From positions 1-64,000 of the forward strand of contig CAINRS010000043.1 of the NCBI GenBank assembly GCA_903852755.1: a stretch of DNA of 64,000 nucleotides. The letters run 5' to 3'. Positions 1 to 10,245 of this stretch are shown one piece after another. Below the pieces are notes generated by a model that saw only the letters and a list, made by a program, of their open reading frames with translations, had not been told where the DNA came from and searched no databases. Each line of letters begins with the position of its first letter. Position 1 is the first letter of the stretch. The translations under genes and the position numbers were made by a program. Source of the stretch: an uncultured Actinomycetes bacterium (GTDB lineage Bacteria; Actinomycetota; Acidimicrobiia; Acidimicrobiales; Microtrichaceae).

Positions 1-28
1 AGGACGTCCAGTCGGGGAGCTTCGGCAC

Positions 29-1186
29 GTGAGCGGGTTCCGGGTCCCGCCGTCGCACGGGTCGATCTCGTCCTGGGACGACTACCCCGTGCACCAGGTG
101 GCCGAGACGGTGCGTCACGTCGCCTCGAGCGACCGGAACTTCTACGACCGGTACTACTTCAACTGCCACGCCAACGACGGCCGGGCGTTCCTGGTGGTCG
201 GCCTGGGCCAGTACCCCAACCTGGCCGTCCAGGACGCGTTCGCGTGCGTGGTGGTCGGCGACCAGCACGAGGTGGTCCGGGCCTCCCGGCGACTCGGTGA
301 CCGGATGGACACCTCGGTCGGACCCCTGCGGGTGGAGGTCCTCGAACCGCTCGTCCGGCTCCGCGTGGTCTGCGAGCCGACCGACGACTCTCCGGTCTCG
401 TTCGACCTGGAGTGGCAGGGATCCACCCCGGCGTTCGAGGAGCCGCGCCAGTACATCCGCCGGCACGGACGGGTCCTGTTCGACACCATGCGCCTGGCCC
501 AGACCGGACGGTGGACCGGTTCGCTCACGACGGCCGAGGGCACCTTCGACGTGGAGCCGGACTCGTGGTGGGGGACCCGGGACCGCAGCTGGGGCGTGCG
601 TCCGGTCGGTGAGGAGGAGCCGGCGGGTGTGCGGACCGAGGGCCAGATGACGGGCATGTGGAACTACGCCCCGATGCAGTTCGACGACCACTCGATCCTG
701 TACATCCTCAACGAGCTCGACGGAGCCCCGGACGCTCCGGTGGAGCGTGAACTCGAGGAGGCGGTGCGGATCTGGCACGACCCGACCCGGGAGCCGGAGT
801 GGCTGGGCCGACCGGAGCACGCCTGCGAACTGCGCCCCGGCACCCGGTGGGTGGAGCGCTCGACGCTGTCGTTCCCCGAGGCGCCCGGTGGCGGGTTCTC
901 CGTCACCGTGGAGCCGCTGCTCGACTGCTGGTTGATGCACGGGACGGGCTACGGGATCGATCCCGACTGGCGTCACGGCATGTGGCAGGGCGACCTGGTG
1001 GTGCAGTCCCGTCACCTCGACTACTCCGAGTCCGCCGACACCCTGTTCGGACTCTGCGACCAGGTGGCTCGCTTCACCCAGCACGGTGGACCGCGCGACG
1101 GAGCCGTCGGCCACGGCCTCCACGAGTTCTTCTTCATCGGCGGGTTCGGGCGCTACGGCCTGCGCGACTGGGACCCGGCACCGTGA
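29..1186 (+). CDS. hypothetical protein, AttH/hydroxyneurosporene-synthase-like beta-barrel
   Basis: A 385-residue soluble protein with no signal peptide or membrane segment. The Trp-rich sequence contains SWWGTRDRSWGVRP near residues 184-197, reminiscent of the lipocalin-like AttH/DUF7064-7065 proteins found beside steroid and lipid genes in actinobacteria. The family assignment is from memory of the WGxRDxSWG pattern and is tentative; no catalytic residues can be named. The GTG at 29 is only the first start inside the window: the frame is open to the window edge, so the true start may lie upstream. A small membrane protein and pyrE follow on the same strand. Confidence 0.6.
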   Translation: MSGFRVPPSHGSISSWDDYPVHQVAETVRHVASSDRNFYDRYYFNCHANDGRAFLVVGLGQYPNLAVQDAFACVVVGDQHEVVRASRRLGDRMDTSVGPLRVEVLEPLVRLRVVCEPTDDSPVSFDLEWQGSTPAFEEPRQYIRRHGRVLFDTMRLAQTGRWTGSLTTAEGTFDVEPDSWWGTRDRSWGVRPVGEEEPAGVRTEGQMTGMWNYAPMQFDDHSILYILNELDGAPDAPVERELEEAVRIWHDPTREPEWLGRPEHACELRPGTRWVERSTLSFPEAPGGGFSVTVEPLLDCWLMHGTGYGIDPDWRHGMWQGDLVVQSRHLDYSESADTLFGLCDQVARFTQHGGPRDGAVGHGLHEFFFIGGFGRYGLRDWDPAP

Positions 1187-1256
1187 GCCACCCGCGCACC
1201 ACCACACCGTCACGGACGGCACCCGGCACCGGCCGGATGCCCGAGGAGGGAGCACC

Positions 1257-1421
1257 GTGTTCCAGGGAATCCTGATCTTCGCCATCGGTGGGCTCGTGCT
1301 CATCGCCGCCTTCGCCGTGATCCTCGGCCGCCGGCGGGAGTACGAGGCGACCGGCGATCCGGCCGACCGGCTGACCGACGAGGAGTTCCGGCGCATCGAG
1401 TTCGGCGACGAGGAGCTGTGA
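1257..1421 (+). CDS. small single-pass membrane protein (54 aa)
   Basis: A GTG at 1257 is preceded by a good ribosome binding site (GAGGAGGGAG, about 5 nt upstream). The 54-residue product has one N-terminal hydrophobic helix (about residues 3-23, ending in GRRRE) and an acidic, Arg-containing cytoplasmic tail ending in FGDEEL. The stop overlaps the GTG start of pyrE (GTGA), so the two are probably translationally coupled. Function is unknown. A longer in-frame reading from 1086 would overlap the upstream gene and lacks a ribosome binding site. Confidence 0.6.
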   Translation: MFQGILIFAIGGLVLIAAFAVILGRRREYEATGDPADRLTDEEFRRIEFGDEEL

Positions 1422-1996
1422 CCGTGCCGGCCGGTGGTGCTCCCCCGGACGCTCACGCCGCGCTCGTGGCGCACCTGCTCGAGCACTCGGTCCGTCGGGG
1501 GGACTTCGTGCTCAAGTCCGGGGCGCGCAGCGACTGGTTCATCGACTCCAAGCAGACGGCGTGCGATCCGGAGGGGATCCTCCTGGTCGCCGACGCCGCC
1601 CTGTCGGTGATCCCGGACTCGGCGACGGCGATCGGTGGGCTCACCGTCGGCGCCGACCCCGTGGCCTACGGCGTGGCCGCGGTCGCCGCCACCCGGGGCC
1701 GACGGCTGCGCAGCTTCACGATCCGCAAGGAGGCGAAGGACCACGGGGTCACGGGCCGACTCGCCGGGCCGCTCCGCGAGGGCGACCGGGTCGTCGTCAC
1801 CGAGGACACCGTCACCCGGGGCACGTCGCTGTTCGAGGCGGTCGAGGTGGTCGGTGCGCTCGGTGCCGAGGTCGTCCTGATCATGCCCCTCGTCGACCGG
1901 GGTGGAACGTGCGAGGCCATGGCGGACCGGGCCGGCATCCCCTACCGGCCGCTCGTGACCGCTCCCGAGCTCGGATTCGACTTCGCCGGGGCGTGA
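1418..1996 (+). CDS. pyrE: orotate phosphoribosyltransferase
   Basis: Converts orotate and PRPP to OMP in pyrimidine synthesis; cytosolic. The 192-residue length is normal for the family. The PRPP-binding signature VVVTEDTVTRGTS lies at residues 125-137, and the basic flexible loop IRKEAKDHG is at 102-110. The N-terminal FVLKSGARSDWFID resembles the family motif for the orotate-site region. The GTG start overlaps the stop of the small membrane protein by 4 nt. No other pyrimidine genes are adjacent. Confidence 0.9.
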   Translation: MTVPAGGAPPDAHAALVAHLLEHSVRRGDFVLKSGARSDWFIDSKQTACDPEGILLVADAALSVIPDSATAIGGLTVGADPVAYGVAAVAATRGRRLRSFTIRKEAKDHGVTGRLAGPLREGDRVVVTEDTVTRGTSLFEAVEVVGALGAEVVLIMPLVDRGGTCEAMADRAGIPYRPLVTAPELGFDFAGA

Positions 1997-2034
1997 GGAC
2001 CCGGTCGGGATCGGGCCCCCGGGCGTCGAGGCGG

Positions 2035-2040
2035 TAGCCT
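2035..2040 (+). promoter_or_regulatory. -10 element TAGCCT, malic enzyme
   Basis: TAGCCT ends 9 nt before the ATG at 2050. This fits an actinobacterial -10 box (TAnnnT) with transcription starting at or just before the start codon; no Shine-Dalgarno sequence lies in the gap. Confidence 0.55.
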
Positions 2041-2049
2041 CCGCAGGCC

Positions 2050-3450
<1,401 letters not shown>

Positions 3451-3512
3451 CCGCGGCCCCACCGGAGCCCGTCGGAGCGTCACCTGCGGGACCGATCCAC
3501 CGGACCGGTCGC

Positions 3513-3518
3513 TACCCT
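3513..3518 (+). promoter_or_regulatory. -10 element TACCCT, GT-C gene
   Basis: TACCCT ends 7 nt before the GTG at 3526, consistent with a leaderless transcript. Confidence 0.55.
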
Positions 3519-3525
3519 GCTCAGC

Positions 3526-5331
3526 GTGACGGAGGTGGCCCAGCTCGAGCAGGCCGACCGGCGCAGCGGGACCGGGCCCCGGCGGATCAGCGAGTGGCTC
3601 GACGACCGACTCGCCGGCCGGTTCGTCGCCGCCGAGGTCGTGCTGGTGTGCGTCGCCGCCGTGGCGGCCTGGATCATCCGGTTCGCCCAGGACGACGCCT
3701 TCATCACCTACCGGTACGCGCGCAACCTCGCCCGGGGTGAGGGGCTCGTGTTCAACCCCGGTGAGCCGGTCGAGGGGTACACCAACTTCCTGTGGACCGC
3801 CCTGCACGCGCTGCCCGAACGACTCGGCTGGTCCACGCCGCTGTTCAGCCAGGTGGTCGGCATCCTCACCATGGTCGCCGCCGTGCTGGTGACCGGCGTG
3901 CTGGCCCGGCGGTTGTTCGCCTCGCCGGGGATGGCCCTGCTCGTCCAGGCGGCGCTCGTCGCCAACGTCACGTTCCTCGGGTACGCCACGGGCGGCCTCG
4001 AGACCATGCTGCAGACCCTCCTGGTGCTCGCCGTCACGGTCTGCCTGCTCCCGTACGGGACCGAGCGCGCCGTCAGCGGCGGGTGGGGCGCCCGCCGTGT
4101 CGCCGCCGGCCTGTTCGCCGGTCTGGCCCTGCTGACGCGTCTCGACTCCGCGGTGCTGGTCGCGACCGTCGTCGTGGTGCACCTGGTCGCGGTGTGCCGC
4201 CATCAGCGACGGTCGGGTGCCGATGGGGGCACCGCCGCGCTCCTGTACGTCGGCGCGGCGGTGGCGGTCCCGGCAGCGGTGGTCGTCGTCCCGTGGATGG
4301 TCTGGAAGTGGGGCGTCTACGGCTCGCTCGTACCCAACACGTTCTTCGCCAAGTCGGCCGCCAACCCGGTCGTGCCGTTCGTGTTCGGCGTCGTGTACCT
4401 GGTGTGCTTCTTCCTGTCCTACGCCGCGTTCGTGTTCATCGGTCGGGCACGCCGGTACGGACGTGCCCTGCTCGCGGTCCCCGGCGTGCCACAGGTGCTC
4501 TGGGTGGTGCCGGTGTGGTTCCTCTACATCTGCGTGGTCGGTGCCGACTTCATGGAGTTCCGCTTCCTCGTGCCGGTGCTGCCCGCCCTCGCCGTGGTGG
4601 CGGCCGCGCTGGTCGATCCGGTGGTCTCGGTCGTGCGGCAGGTCCTGCTCGTGGGGACGTTGCTCGCCTTCTCGGCGGCACACGCCGTCGCACCCACGGT
4701 CCTGCCGTACCCGGTGCTGACCTTCCGGGAGATCTCCCACTGGCCGAGCTCGTCGCCCACCGCCTGGCAGGCCATGGGGGAGCTGCTCGCCGAGCAGTTC
4801 CCCGGAGGGCCGGACGTTCCGGGCCAACCGGTCATCGCCGTGGCACCGCTCGGGGTCATCGGCTACTTCGCCGACCTGCCGACCATCGACATGCTCGGAC
4901 TGGCCGACGCGACCGTGGCTCGGGAGGGCGCCACGTTCGACCTCTACTACCCGGGTCACGTCCGCATGGCGACCGTGCCGTACCTCGAGCAGCGTGGAGT
5001 CGACCTGGTGGTCGGCCAGCCGCGCGTCGTCCCGTTCGAGTCGGACCGCAGCTCCTACCGTCTGTCCGAGGTGGCGAACCTCTGGCCGGCGGCCGACCTC
5101 AAGCTGCTGGGGGAGCAGGCCCGGGTGATCGAGGTCCCGGTGACCGACGACCAGGTCTGGCTGCTGGTGTGGCTGGAACCCAACGACCGAGTGGCCGACG
5201 CCGTGGAGCGCAACGGCTGGAGGGTCCTCCCGATCGATCGGGTGTGCGACCCGGCCGACCAGCCCAACTGGTTCGCCCGGGCGGCGGTCGGGAGCGCCAC
5301 CGCGGACGGCTGCCCGTCGGCGACGCCCTGA
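3526..5331 (+). CDS. GT-C fold membrane glycosyltransferase (AftB/ArnT-like)
   Basis: A 601-residue polytopic membrane protein with about 10-11 hydrophobic helices and a C-terminal soluble domain from about residue 400. After the first helix comes DDAFITYRYARNLARG followed by GLVFNPGEPVEGYTNFLW. This Asp-Asp loop is typical of polyprenyl-phosphate-sugar-dependent GT-C enzymes such as the arabinofuranosyltransferase AftB. It probably transfers a sugar to a cell-envelope glycan on the outer face of the membrane; donor and acceptor are unknown. The convergent neighbour is an acyltransferase 3 protein, consistent with envelope decoration. Confidence 0.7.
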   Translation: MTEVAQLEQADRRSGTGPRRISEWLDDRLAGRFVAAEVVLVCVAAVAAWIIRFAQDDAFITYRYARNLARGEGLVFNPGEPVEGYTNFLWTALHALPERLGWSTPLFSQVVGILTMVAAVLVTGVLARRLFASPGMALLVQAALVANVTFLGYATGGLETMLQTLLVLAVTVCLLPYGTERAVSGGWGARRVAAGLFAGLALLTRLDSAVLVATVVVVHLVAVCRHQRRSGADGGTAALLYVGAAVAVPAAVVVVPWMVWKWGVYGSLVPNTFFAKSAANPVVPFVFGVVYLVCFFLSYAAFVFIGRARRYGRALLAVPGVPQVLWVVPVWFLYICVVGADFMEFRFLVPVLPALAVVAAALVDPVVSVVRQVLLVGTLLAFSAAHAVAPTVLPYPVLTFREISHWPSSSPTAWQAMGELLAEQFPGGPDVPGQPVIAVAPLGVIGYFADLPTIDMLGLADATVAREGATFDLYYPGHVRMATVPYLEQRGVDLVVGQPRVVPFESDRSSYRLSEVANLWPAADLKLLGEQARVIEVPVTDDQVWLLVWLEPNDRVADAVERNGWRVLPIDRVCDPADQPNWFARAAVGSATADGCPSATP

Positions 5332-5345
5332 GCGGCCGGCCCGGA

Positions 5346-6602
5346 TCAGGCGGTCGGCGGTGTCGAGCCCGAGTTGGCGGCGCTGGCACCCGACGCGTCC
5401 GACCCGGCGAGCTTCAGGCGGGCCTGCATGGCCGGCCGCTCGACCAGCCGGTGCGCCAGCTCCACGCTGACTGCGAGCAGCGGCAGGTAGAGCAGCAGTG
5501 AGAGTCCCTCGGAGACCTTCGCCACGGTCTCGAAGAGCAGCACGCCGATCGGAACGTGGAGCAGGTAGATGGCGTAGCTGCGCCGCCCGAGCTCGGTGAA
5601 GGGCTTCCACGACAGGAACCGGGCGACCGGGTGGTCGCGGTACCTGGCGAAGGTGATCGCCATGACCGCCACGCTGGCTGCGATCACGGTGAACCCGAAC
5701 TCACCCCAGTAGAGCCCGTCGTCGAGCGACCCACCCACGGGCACGAGGAACGGAACGAACAACCCGAGCGGCTTGGCGAACCACGTGCCGATGAAGAACG
5801 TCCCGAGCAGCACGCCGGTCGCCACCCACGCAGCGGTGCGGAGCCGCCGTCCGGTCGCCTCGCTCAGCCTGCCGGGGATCCGGGCGTTCACGAAGGCCAC
5901 GACCACGCCGAGCATGAGTGAGTCCGGACGCTGGTACCAGGCGAACACCGGGCCCACGTGGCCGGTGAGCCGGGCGATGCCGATCGCCACCCAGCAGACC
6001 ACGAACACGGCGGCCAGCCACTGCAACCAGTTGCGGCGCACGGCGACGATGACCGCCAGGGCACCGAACAGGTAGAAGTGCTCCTCGACCGTGAGCGACC
6101 ACAGGTGCAGCAGGGGCCGGATCTCCGGTGGTCCGCCACCCACCAGTTCGACGTGCACGGGGTGCACCACGTGGTAGAGGTACGTCCCACCGGCGATGGC
6201 GTCCTCGACCGCCTTGTCGAGCAGGTCCCGGTTGTCGGTGAGCAGGTGGACGGCCAGCGCGGCGAGCACGGTGCCGACGATCACCAGGTACATGAGCGGC
6301 AGCAGGCGCAGGGCCCGCCGGGAGTAGAACCGGCGCAGGTCGACCCGACCCGCTCGGCGGTCCTCCTCGAGCAGGAGCGTCGTGATCAGGAATCCGGACA
6401 GCACGAAGAACACGTCGACGGTGCCGGCGAACCCTCCGAAGGGCTCGAACGTGGCGTGGACCAGGATGACCAGGCACACCGCGATGCCGCGCATCCCGTC
6501 GAAGGGCGGCAGGTAGCCGAGCTTGTCGGCGTTGGAGATGAACGGCGCCGGTGCACGGTCCGACCCGGGCGACGTCCCCTGCGCTCCACCGTCGTCGCTC
6601 AC
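5346..6602 (-). CDS. acyltransferase 3 family membrane protein (OafA/YrhL type)
   Basis: A 418-residue integral membrane protein with about 10 helices. It starts with the family N-terminus YLPPFDGMRGIAVCLVILVH, where the Arg and the later His are conserved, followed by DVFFVLSGFLITTLL and RFYSRRALRLLPLMYL. These proteins O-acylate exported carbohydrates. No SGNH domain is fused: the C-terminus is short and Ser/Ala-rich. The GTG start lies just after a G-rich stretch. It converges on the GT-C gene. Confidence 0.85.
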   Translation of the reverse strand: MSDDGGAQGTSPGSDRAPAPFISNADKLGYLPPFDGMRGIAVCLVILVHATFEPFGGFAGTVDVFFVLSGFLITTLLLEEDRRAGRVDLRRFYSRRALRLLPLMYLVIVGTVLAALAVHLLTDNRDLLDKAVEDAIAGGTYLYHVVHPVHVELVGGGPPEIRPLLHLWSLTVEEHFYLFGALAVIVAVRRNWLQWLAAVFVVCWVAIGIARLTGHVGPVFAWYQRPDSLMLGVVVAFVNARIPGRLSEATGRRLRTAAWVATGVLLGTFFIGTWFAKPLGLFVPFLVPVGGSLDDGLYWGEFGFTVIAASVAVMAITFARYRDHPVARFLSWKPFTELGRRSYAIYLLHVPIGVLLFETVAKVSEGLSLLLYLPLLAVSVELAHRLVERPAMQARLKLAGSDASGASAANSGSTPPTA

Positions 6603-6742
6603 TCGACCCCGTCCCCCTCCGGCCCGCCCTGCCCGATCGTTCGAGCCCTGCCCACGTGCCCGGAGCGCACCCCCGGCTCGCTCCTGCGCTCAGGGTACCG
6701 GTCCCGTGCGCGCGGCCGACCGGCCGGGACGGTGCTGGTTCG

Positions 6743-6818
6743 TGGTGGTCGGGACCGGCGTCGATCCGGTGACCTTCCGCTTTTCAGGCGGACGCTCTGC
6801 CAACTGAGCTACCCGACC
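6743..6818 (-). tRNA. tRNA-Phe (GAA)
   Basis: The minus-strand cloverleaf has acceptor GGTCGGG pairing with CCCGACC, a D-arm GCTCAGTTGGCAGAGC and an anticodon loop CTGAAAA, giving anticodon GAA. The T-arm is ACCGG-ATCGACG-CCGGT. The discriminator A and the 3' CCA are encoded. T-loop position 54 is A rather than T. Confidence 0.95.
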
Positions 6819-6855
6819 GGGTACGGACCGGACGCCCGGGGGCACCGGTCCGTGG

Positions 6856-6933
6856 TGGCGGTCCCGACGGGATTTGAACCCGCGACCTCCGGCTTGACAG
6901 GCCGGCGTGCACTCCAAACTGCACCACGGGACC
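6856..6933 (-). tRNA. tRNA-Asp (GTC)
   Basis: Acceptor GGTCCCG pairs with CGGGACC; the anticodon loop CTGTCAA gives anticodon GTC; the T-arm is GCGGG-TTCAAAT-CCCGT. Discriminator G and the CCA end are encoded. Confidence 0.95.
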
Positions 6934-6947
6934 ACGGTTGTGGTCTG

Positions 6948-7020
6948 CACCCCCAACGGGATTCGAACCCGTGTTACCTCCTTGAAAGGGAGGCGTCCTA
7001 GGCCGCTGGACGATGGGGGC
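6948..7020 (-). tRNA. tRNA-Glu (TTC)
   Basis: Acceptor GCCCCCA pairs with TGGGGGT (first pair a G-U wobble, as in other actinobacterial tRNA-Glu). The anticodon loop CTTTCAA gives TTC, and the T-arm is ACGGG-TTCGAAT-CCCGT. CCA is not encoded, unlike in the Asp and Phe neighbours. The order on the transcribed strand is Glu-Asp-Phe. Confidence 0.95.
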
Positions 7021-7094
7021 TCGTTGCCCATCAGGGGAGCCGGAGCACCATAGCCGCTCGCCCCGAGCCCGGACCAACGTGGTGGCGGGAGCCC

Positions 7095-7556
7095 TCAGTC
7101 GGACAGGGCCCGGACGATGAGCTCGAGCAGGGCGCTCAGGTGCTGGTACCAGTTGAGCTCGGCGGACTCGGAGGTCTCGTCGTCGAGCTCCGCCGGTTCC
7201 TCGTCCTCGATGCCGATCCGCGTCGCCAGCACCAACCGGGCGTCGTTGATGGTCCGCATCCAGGCCTCGAGCTGCTCCCGGGTCAGCCGTTCGGAGTGCA
7301 GCGTCTCGAGGACCGTGTCGGTGGCGGCCAGCCGGCGATCGACGAGCTCGCGGCCGGCCAGGGCGGCGTACCCGGCGTTGCGGTCGTCGTCCTCGCCGTA
7401 GGCGGGCGGGAAGAGCCGGTGCAGGTCGGGATCGTCGGTGGTGAGTCCCGGACGGAGGTCCGCCTCGACGACGTGTCGGACGAGTTCCCGGTACGCCTCG
7501 GGGATCTGGAACCGGTACGTGCCGTCGGACCGTCGTCGGATGGGGGAGCGGAACAC
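7095..7556 (-). CDS. DUF2017 family protein
   Basis: A 153-residue acidic, all-helical cytosolic protein located 4 nt downstream of clpS. DUF2017 proteins typically follow clpS in actinobacteria, so a role connected with Clp proteolysis is possible, but no activity is established. The N-terminus is RRRSDGTYRFQIP and the helical core contains TREQLEAWMRTINDARLVLATRIG. GTG start at 7556. Confidence 0.75.
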   Translation of the reverse strand: MFRSPIRRRSDGTYRFQIPEAYRELVRHVVEADLRPGLTTDDPDLHRLFPPAYGEDDDRNAGYAALAGRELVDRRLAATDTVLETLHSERLTREQLEAWMRTINDARLVLATRIGIEDEEPAELDDETSESAELNWYQHLSALLELIVRALSD

Positions 7557-7560
7557 CGGG

Positions 7561-7899
7561 TCAGTCCTGCTGCATCGTGGCCCACAGGCCGTGTTCGTGG
7601 AGGCGGAAGACGTCCCGCTCGGCCTCGTCGCGCGCCCCGCTGGAGACCACCGCCCTGCCCTCGTTGTGGACCTGGAGCATCAGCCGGTTCGCCTCGTGCT
7701 CGGAGTACCCGAAGAGCTTGCGGAACACGAACGCCACGTAGCTCATGAGGTTGACCGGGTCGTTCCAGACGATGACCACCCACGGGGCATCGAGGTCGAC
7801 CTCCTCGGTCGTGTCGGGTTCGACCACCTCGGCGGGCGCCGTCGATGCTGCGGTGTCCCGTACCCGGTGGCCGGTCGATCGCATCGCCGGTCGGCTCAC
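7561..7899 (-). CDS. clpS: ATP-dependent Clp protease adaptor ClpS
   Basis: Delivers N-degron substrates to the ClpAP/ClpCP protease. The core matches Clp[21 protein letters not shown] carries the conserved Asn-Asp/Met substrate pocket, then [18 protein letters not shown]. The chosen start is the GTG at 7899, which overlaps the ctaA stop as GTGA and gives 112 aa; an ATG six codons in (7884) is the alternative. The first about 35 residues are a variable, disordered lead. It is probably co-transcribed with ctaA and the DUF2017 gene. Confidence 0.9.
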   Translation of the reverse strand: MSRPAMRSTGHRVRDTAASTAPAEVVEPDTTEEVDLDAPWVVIVWNDPVNLMSYVAFVFRKLFGYSEHEANRLMLQVHNEGRAVVSSGARDEAERDVFRLHEHGLWATMQQD

Positions 7900-8903
7900 G
7901 ACGCGGACGCTGCCGCGGTCGGGCCCACCGGTGCGCCGCCCGGTGCCGACGTCACCTCGTCCGTCGAGGTGTGGTGGTCGCTGCCCGCTGCGTCCGCCGC
8001 TGCGACCGGGGCGGAGGTGCCCAGGTGGAACCACACCGTGGTGGCCAGCACGGTGGTCGCGCCGAGGATGTGCAGGAGCACGATCCAGGCCGGGATGCCG
8101 AGCGCGTACTGCAGGTAGCCGATCCCGCCCTGGGCCACGACCACGGCCAGCACGACCCAGGCCCGGCGCAGGATGCGCCCGTCGCCGGCCGTCGCAGCGG
8201 CGGGCCGTCGGGCCAGTCGCACCATGAGCACCACCAGGACGGCCAGGAACACCCACATGTTGATCGAGTGGATCCGGACGACGTCGGGGATGGCCCAGCC
8301 GAAGCGGGGCGAGGCGGCGTCGCCCGCGTGCGGGCCGGAACCGGTGACCGCGGGGCCGGTGAGCATGAGGCACCACGCCAGGGTGACCGCAGCCCGGGAC
8401 AACCAGAGCTCGCCCCGGTCGACCACGACCCGCCGCCGGCCGGGCGGCCGGCCGGCCCGCCAGACCAGGACGACGGCGTTGGTCACCAGCACCATCGACA
8501 GGACGAAGTGTCCGGCGACGGCGAGCGGGTGGAGCTCGACGAGCACCGTGATGCCGCCCAGGACGATCTGACCGATCACGCCGGCGACCAGGCCGAGCGA
8601 CAGCCACACCAGGTCGCGCCGGTAGGGCCGGCGTCGCAGCGATCCGAGCACGGCGGCGGCGACCGACAGTGACACGAGCCCCGTGAACAGCCGGTTGAGC
8701 TGTTCGATCGCCTGGTTGGGCGTGGACACGGCGAGGAACTCATCGGGCTCGCAGTTGGGCCAGTCGGAGCAGCCCAGACCGGATCCCGTCAGCCGGACGG
8801 CGGCACCGGTGATCACGATCGCCACCAGCATCCCGAGGGCGGCGACGGCGAGGCGCCGGTAGGTCGCAGGACGCACGGTGAGTCGTTCGGCGGTCCGGGG
8901 CAC
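7896..8903 (-). CDS. ctaA: heme A synthase (COX15/CtaA family)
   Basis: Oxidises heme O to heme A for the aa3-type oxidase; a membrane enzyme with about eight helices in 335 aa. Family features are the first-loop Cys pair in [12 protein letters not shown], the heme-ligand-type histidines in [18 protein letters not shown] and LHILGATT, and the Asn-Arg motif EQLNRLFTG. It is divergent from ctaB, whose product makes its substrate. A -10 box lies 6 nt before the GTG start. The C-terminus is a low-complexity Ala/Ser tail. Confidence 0.9.
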   Translation of the reverse strand: MPRTAERLTVRPATYRRLAVAALGMLVAIVITGAAVRLTGSGLGCSDWPNCEPDEFLAVSTPNQAIEQLNRLFTGLVSLSVAAAVLGSLRRRPYRRDLVWLSLGLVAGVIGQIVLGGITVLVELHPLAVAGHFVLSMVLVTNAVVLVWRAGRPPGRRRVVVDRGELWLSRAAVTLAWCLMLTGPAVTGSGPHAGDAASPRFGWAIPDVVRIHSINMWVFLAVLVVLMVRLARRPAAATAGDGRILRRAWVVLAVVVAQGGIGYLQYALGIPAWIVLLHILGATTVLATTVWFHLGTSAPVAAADAAGSDHHTSTDEVTSAPGGAPVGPTAAASAS

Positions 8904-8909
8904 GGGGTC

Positions 8910-8915
8910 AGGCTA
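8910..8915 (-). promoter_or_regulatory. -10 element TAGCCT, ctaA operon
   Basis: On the minus strand TAGCCT-GACCCC-GTG places the -10 box exactly 6 nt before the ctaA start, as expected for a leaderless ctaA-clpS-DUF2017 transcript. Confidence 0.65.
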
Positions 8916-9069
8916 GGCGCAGGTGGTGGCCGACCGGGAGGCGCGGCCCCGACCGTCCGGTCGTGACGCCGGCCACTCCCTCCGGCCCGTCGCTCCGGAG
9001 CGTCGCTCGGGATCGTTCCCCGGGGATCGTGCGGGTCACCCGTGCTGGCAGCCCGTGCTCGGCCGCCCG

Positions 9070-9075
9070 TATCCT
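9070..9075 (+). promoter_or_regulatory. -10 element TATCCT, ctaB
   Basis: TATCCT ends 10 nt before the ctaB ATG; the spacer contains no Shine-Dalgarno sequence, so a leaderless or near-leaderless start is likely. Confidence 0.55.
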
Positions 9076-9085
9076 GACGTCCGGC

Positions 9086-9991
9086 ATGGTCGCTCCCGCC
9101 GCACCGGCTCCCCTCCCGCTCACGACGCGGCTCGCCGGGTTCGTCGCGCTCACCAAGCCCCGGATCATCGAACTCCTGCTCGTCACGACGGTGCCCACGA
9201 TGATCGTCGCCGAGGGCGGGTTGCCGTCGGTGTGGCTCATGGTCGCGACCGTCATCGGCGGCACCCTCGCAGCCGGCGGTGCCAACGCCATCAACATGGT
9301 CGTCGACCGTGACATCGACGCCCGGATGGAGCGCACCAAGGGCCGACCGCTGGTCACCGGGGTGGTCACGGCGCGGGAGGCGCTCGTCTTCGCCGTCGGG
9401 ATCGAGGCGCTGGCGTTCGTCTGGCTGGCGCTGCTGGTCAACCTGGTGTCGGCGCTGCTCGCGCTCGCAGCCTGCCTGTTCTACGTCTTCGTCTACACGC
9501 TCTGGCTCAAGCGGTCCTCGAGCCAGAACATCGTGATCGGCGGGGCCGCCGGTGCGGTGCCCGTGCTGATCGGCTGGTCCTCGGTGACCGGGACGGTCTC
9601 GGTCACGGCGTGGCTGCTGTTCGGGGTGATCTTCTTCTGGACCCCACCGCACTTCTGGGCGCTCGCGATCCGGTACCGGGACGACTACGCGGGGGTCGAC
9701 GTCCCGATGCTCCCGGTGGTGGCCGACGACCGGTCGACGGTCCGCCAGATGGTCGCCTACGCCGTCGTGGTGCTCGGACTGAGCGTTGCGGCCGGGTTCA
9801 CCGGGTCGCTCGGCATCCTCTACCTGCTGATCGCCGGGGTCGGCGGCGTCGCCTTCGTGTGGAGCTGCGCCGACCTGCTCCGGAATGCCGAGGCGAGCCG
9901 GGCGATGCGGGTCTTCACCTACTCGATCTGGTACCTCTCGGCGCTGTTCCTCGGGATGGCGGTCGACGTCCTCGTCCGCAACGGTCTCTGA
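9086..9991 (+). CDS. ctaB: protoheme IX farnesyltransferase (heme O synthase)
   Basis: Transfers farnesyl diphosphate to heme B to make heme O. The 301-residue UbiA-fold membrane protein has the motif NAINMVVDRDIDARMERTKG (NxxxDxxxD) in its first Asp-rich loop and FWTPPHFWALAIRYRDDYA in the later loop. The ATG at 9086 is chosen because the family N-terminus (LTKPRIIELLLVTTVPTM) begins shortly after it and a -10 box lies just upstream; an open frame back to 8963 is non-homologous. Divergent from ctaA, upstream of the oxidase operon. Confidence 0.93.
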   Translation: MVAPAAPAPLPLTTRLAGFVALTKPRIIELLLVTTVPTMIVAEGGLPSVWLMVATVIGGTLAAGGANAINMVVDRDIDARMERTKGRPLVTGVVTAREALVFAVGIEALAFVWLALLVNLVSALLALAACLFYVFVYTLWLKRSSSQNIVIGGAAGAVPVLIGWSSVTGTVSVTAWLLFGVIFFWTPPHFWALAIRYRDDYAGVDVPMLPVVADDRSTVRQMVAYAVVVLGLSVAAGFTGSLGILYLLIAGVGGVAFVWSCADLLRNAEASRAMRVFTYSIWYLSALFLGMAVDVLVRNGL

Positions 9992-10038
9992 CCCTCCGCT
10001 CGCTCCCCGCCGGCCCTCGGGAACTGCGTCCCGGCGGT

Positions 10039-10069
10039 TTGCCACCCGGGTTCTGGCCTGCGGTAGTGT
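10039..10069 (+). promoter_or_regulatory. candidate sigma70-type promoter of the oxidase operon
   Basis: TTGCCA (10039-10044) and TAGTGT (10064-10069) are separated by 19 nt. Transcription from here would begin near 10076 and leave about 170 nt of leader before the first oxidase gene, unlike the leaderless pattern elsewhere in the window. I see no recognisable riboswitch in the leader. Confidence 0.4.
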
Positions 10070-10245
10070 CCGCGGGTCGCTCCACCCGGAACGCACCGGG
10101 CCACGGCGCCTCCGCACGGTCGAACCGGTCCTGACGGGCTCCGTGCCGGTGGTCCCGGGCTGCGATCCGCGGGTGGCACGGCGGTGTGCGGGACGAGAGC
10201 GTGTCGCACGGCGGTTCGGATCAGGATCGTGAGGGCAGTCGACAG

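Noticed and set aside
6743-6818. A at T-loop position 54 as a sign of a defective tRNA-Phe
   Set aside because: All stems pair well and CCA is encoded; I believe the A54 variant occurs in other actinobacterial tRNAs, so it is not evidence of decay.
10186-10245. GTG at 10186 as start of the ligand-less subunit I protein
   Set aside because: No ribosome binding site or -10 box near it and the added 20 residues are non-hydrophobic and unlike any family; ATG at 10246 preferred, though not proven.
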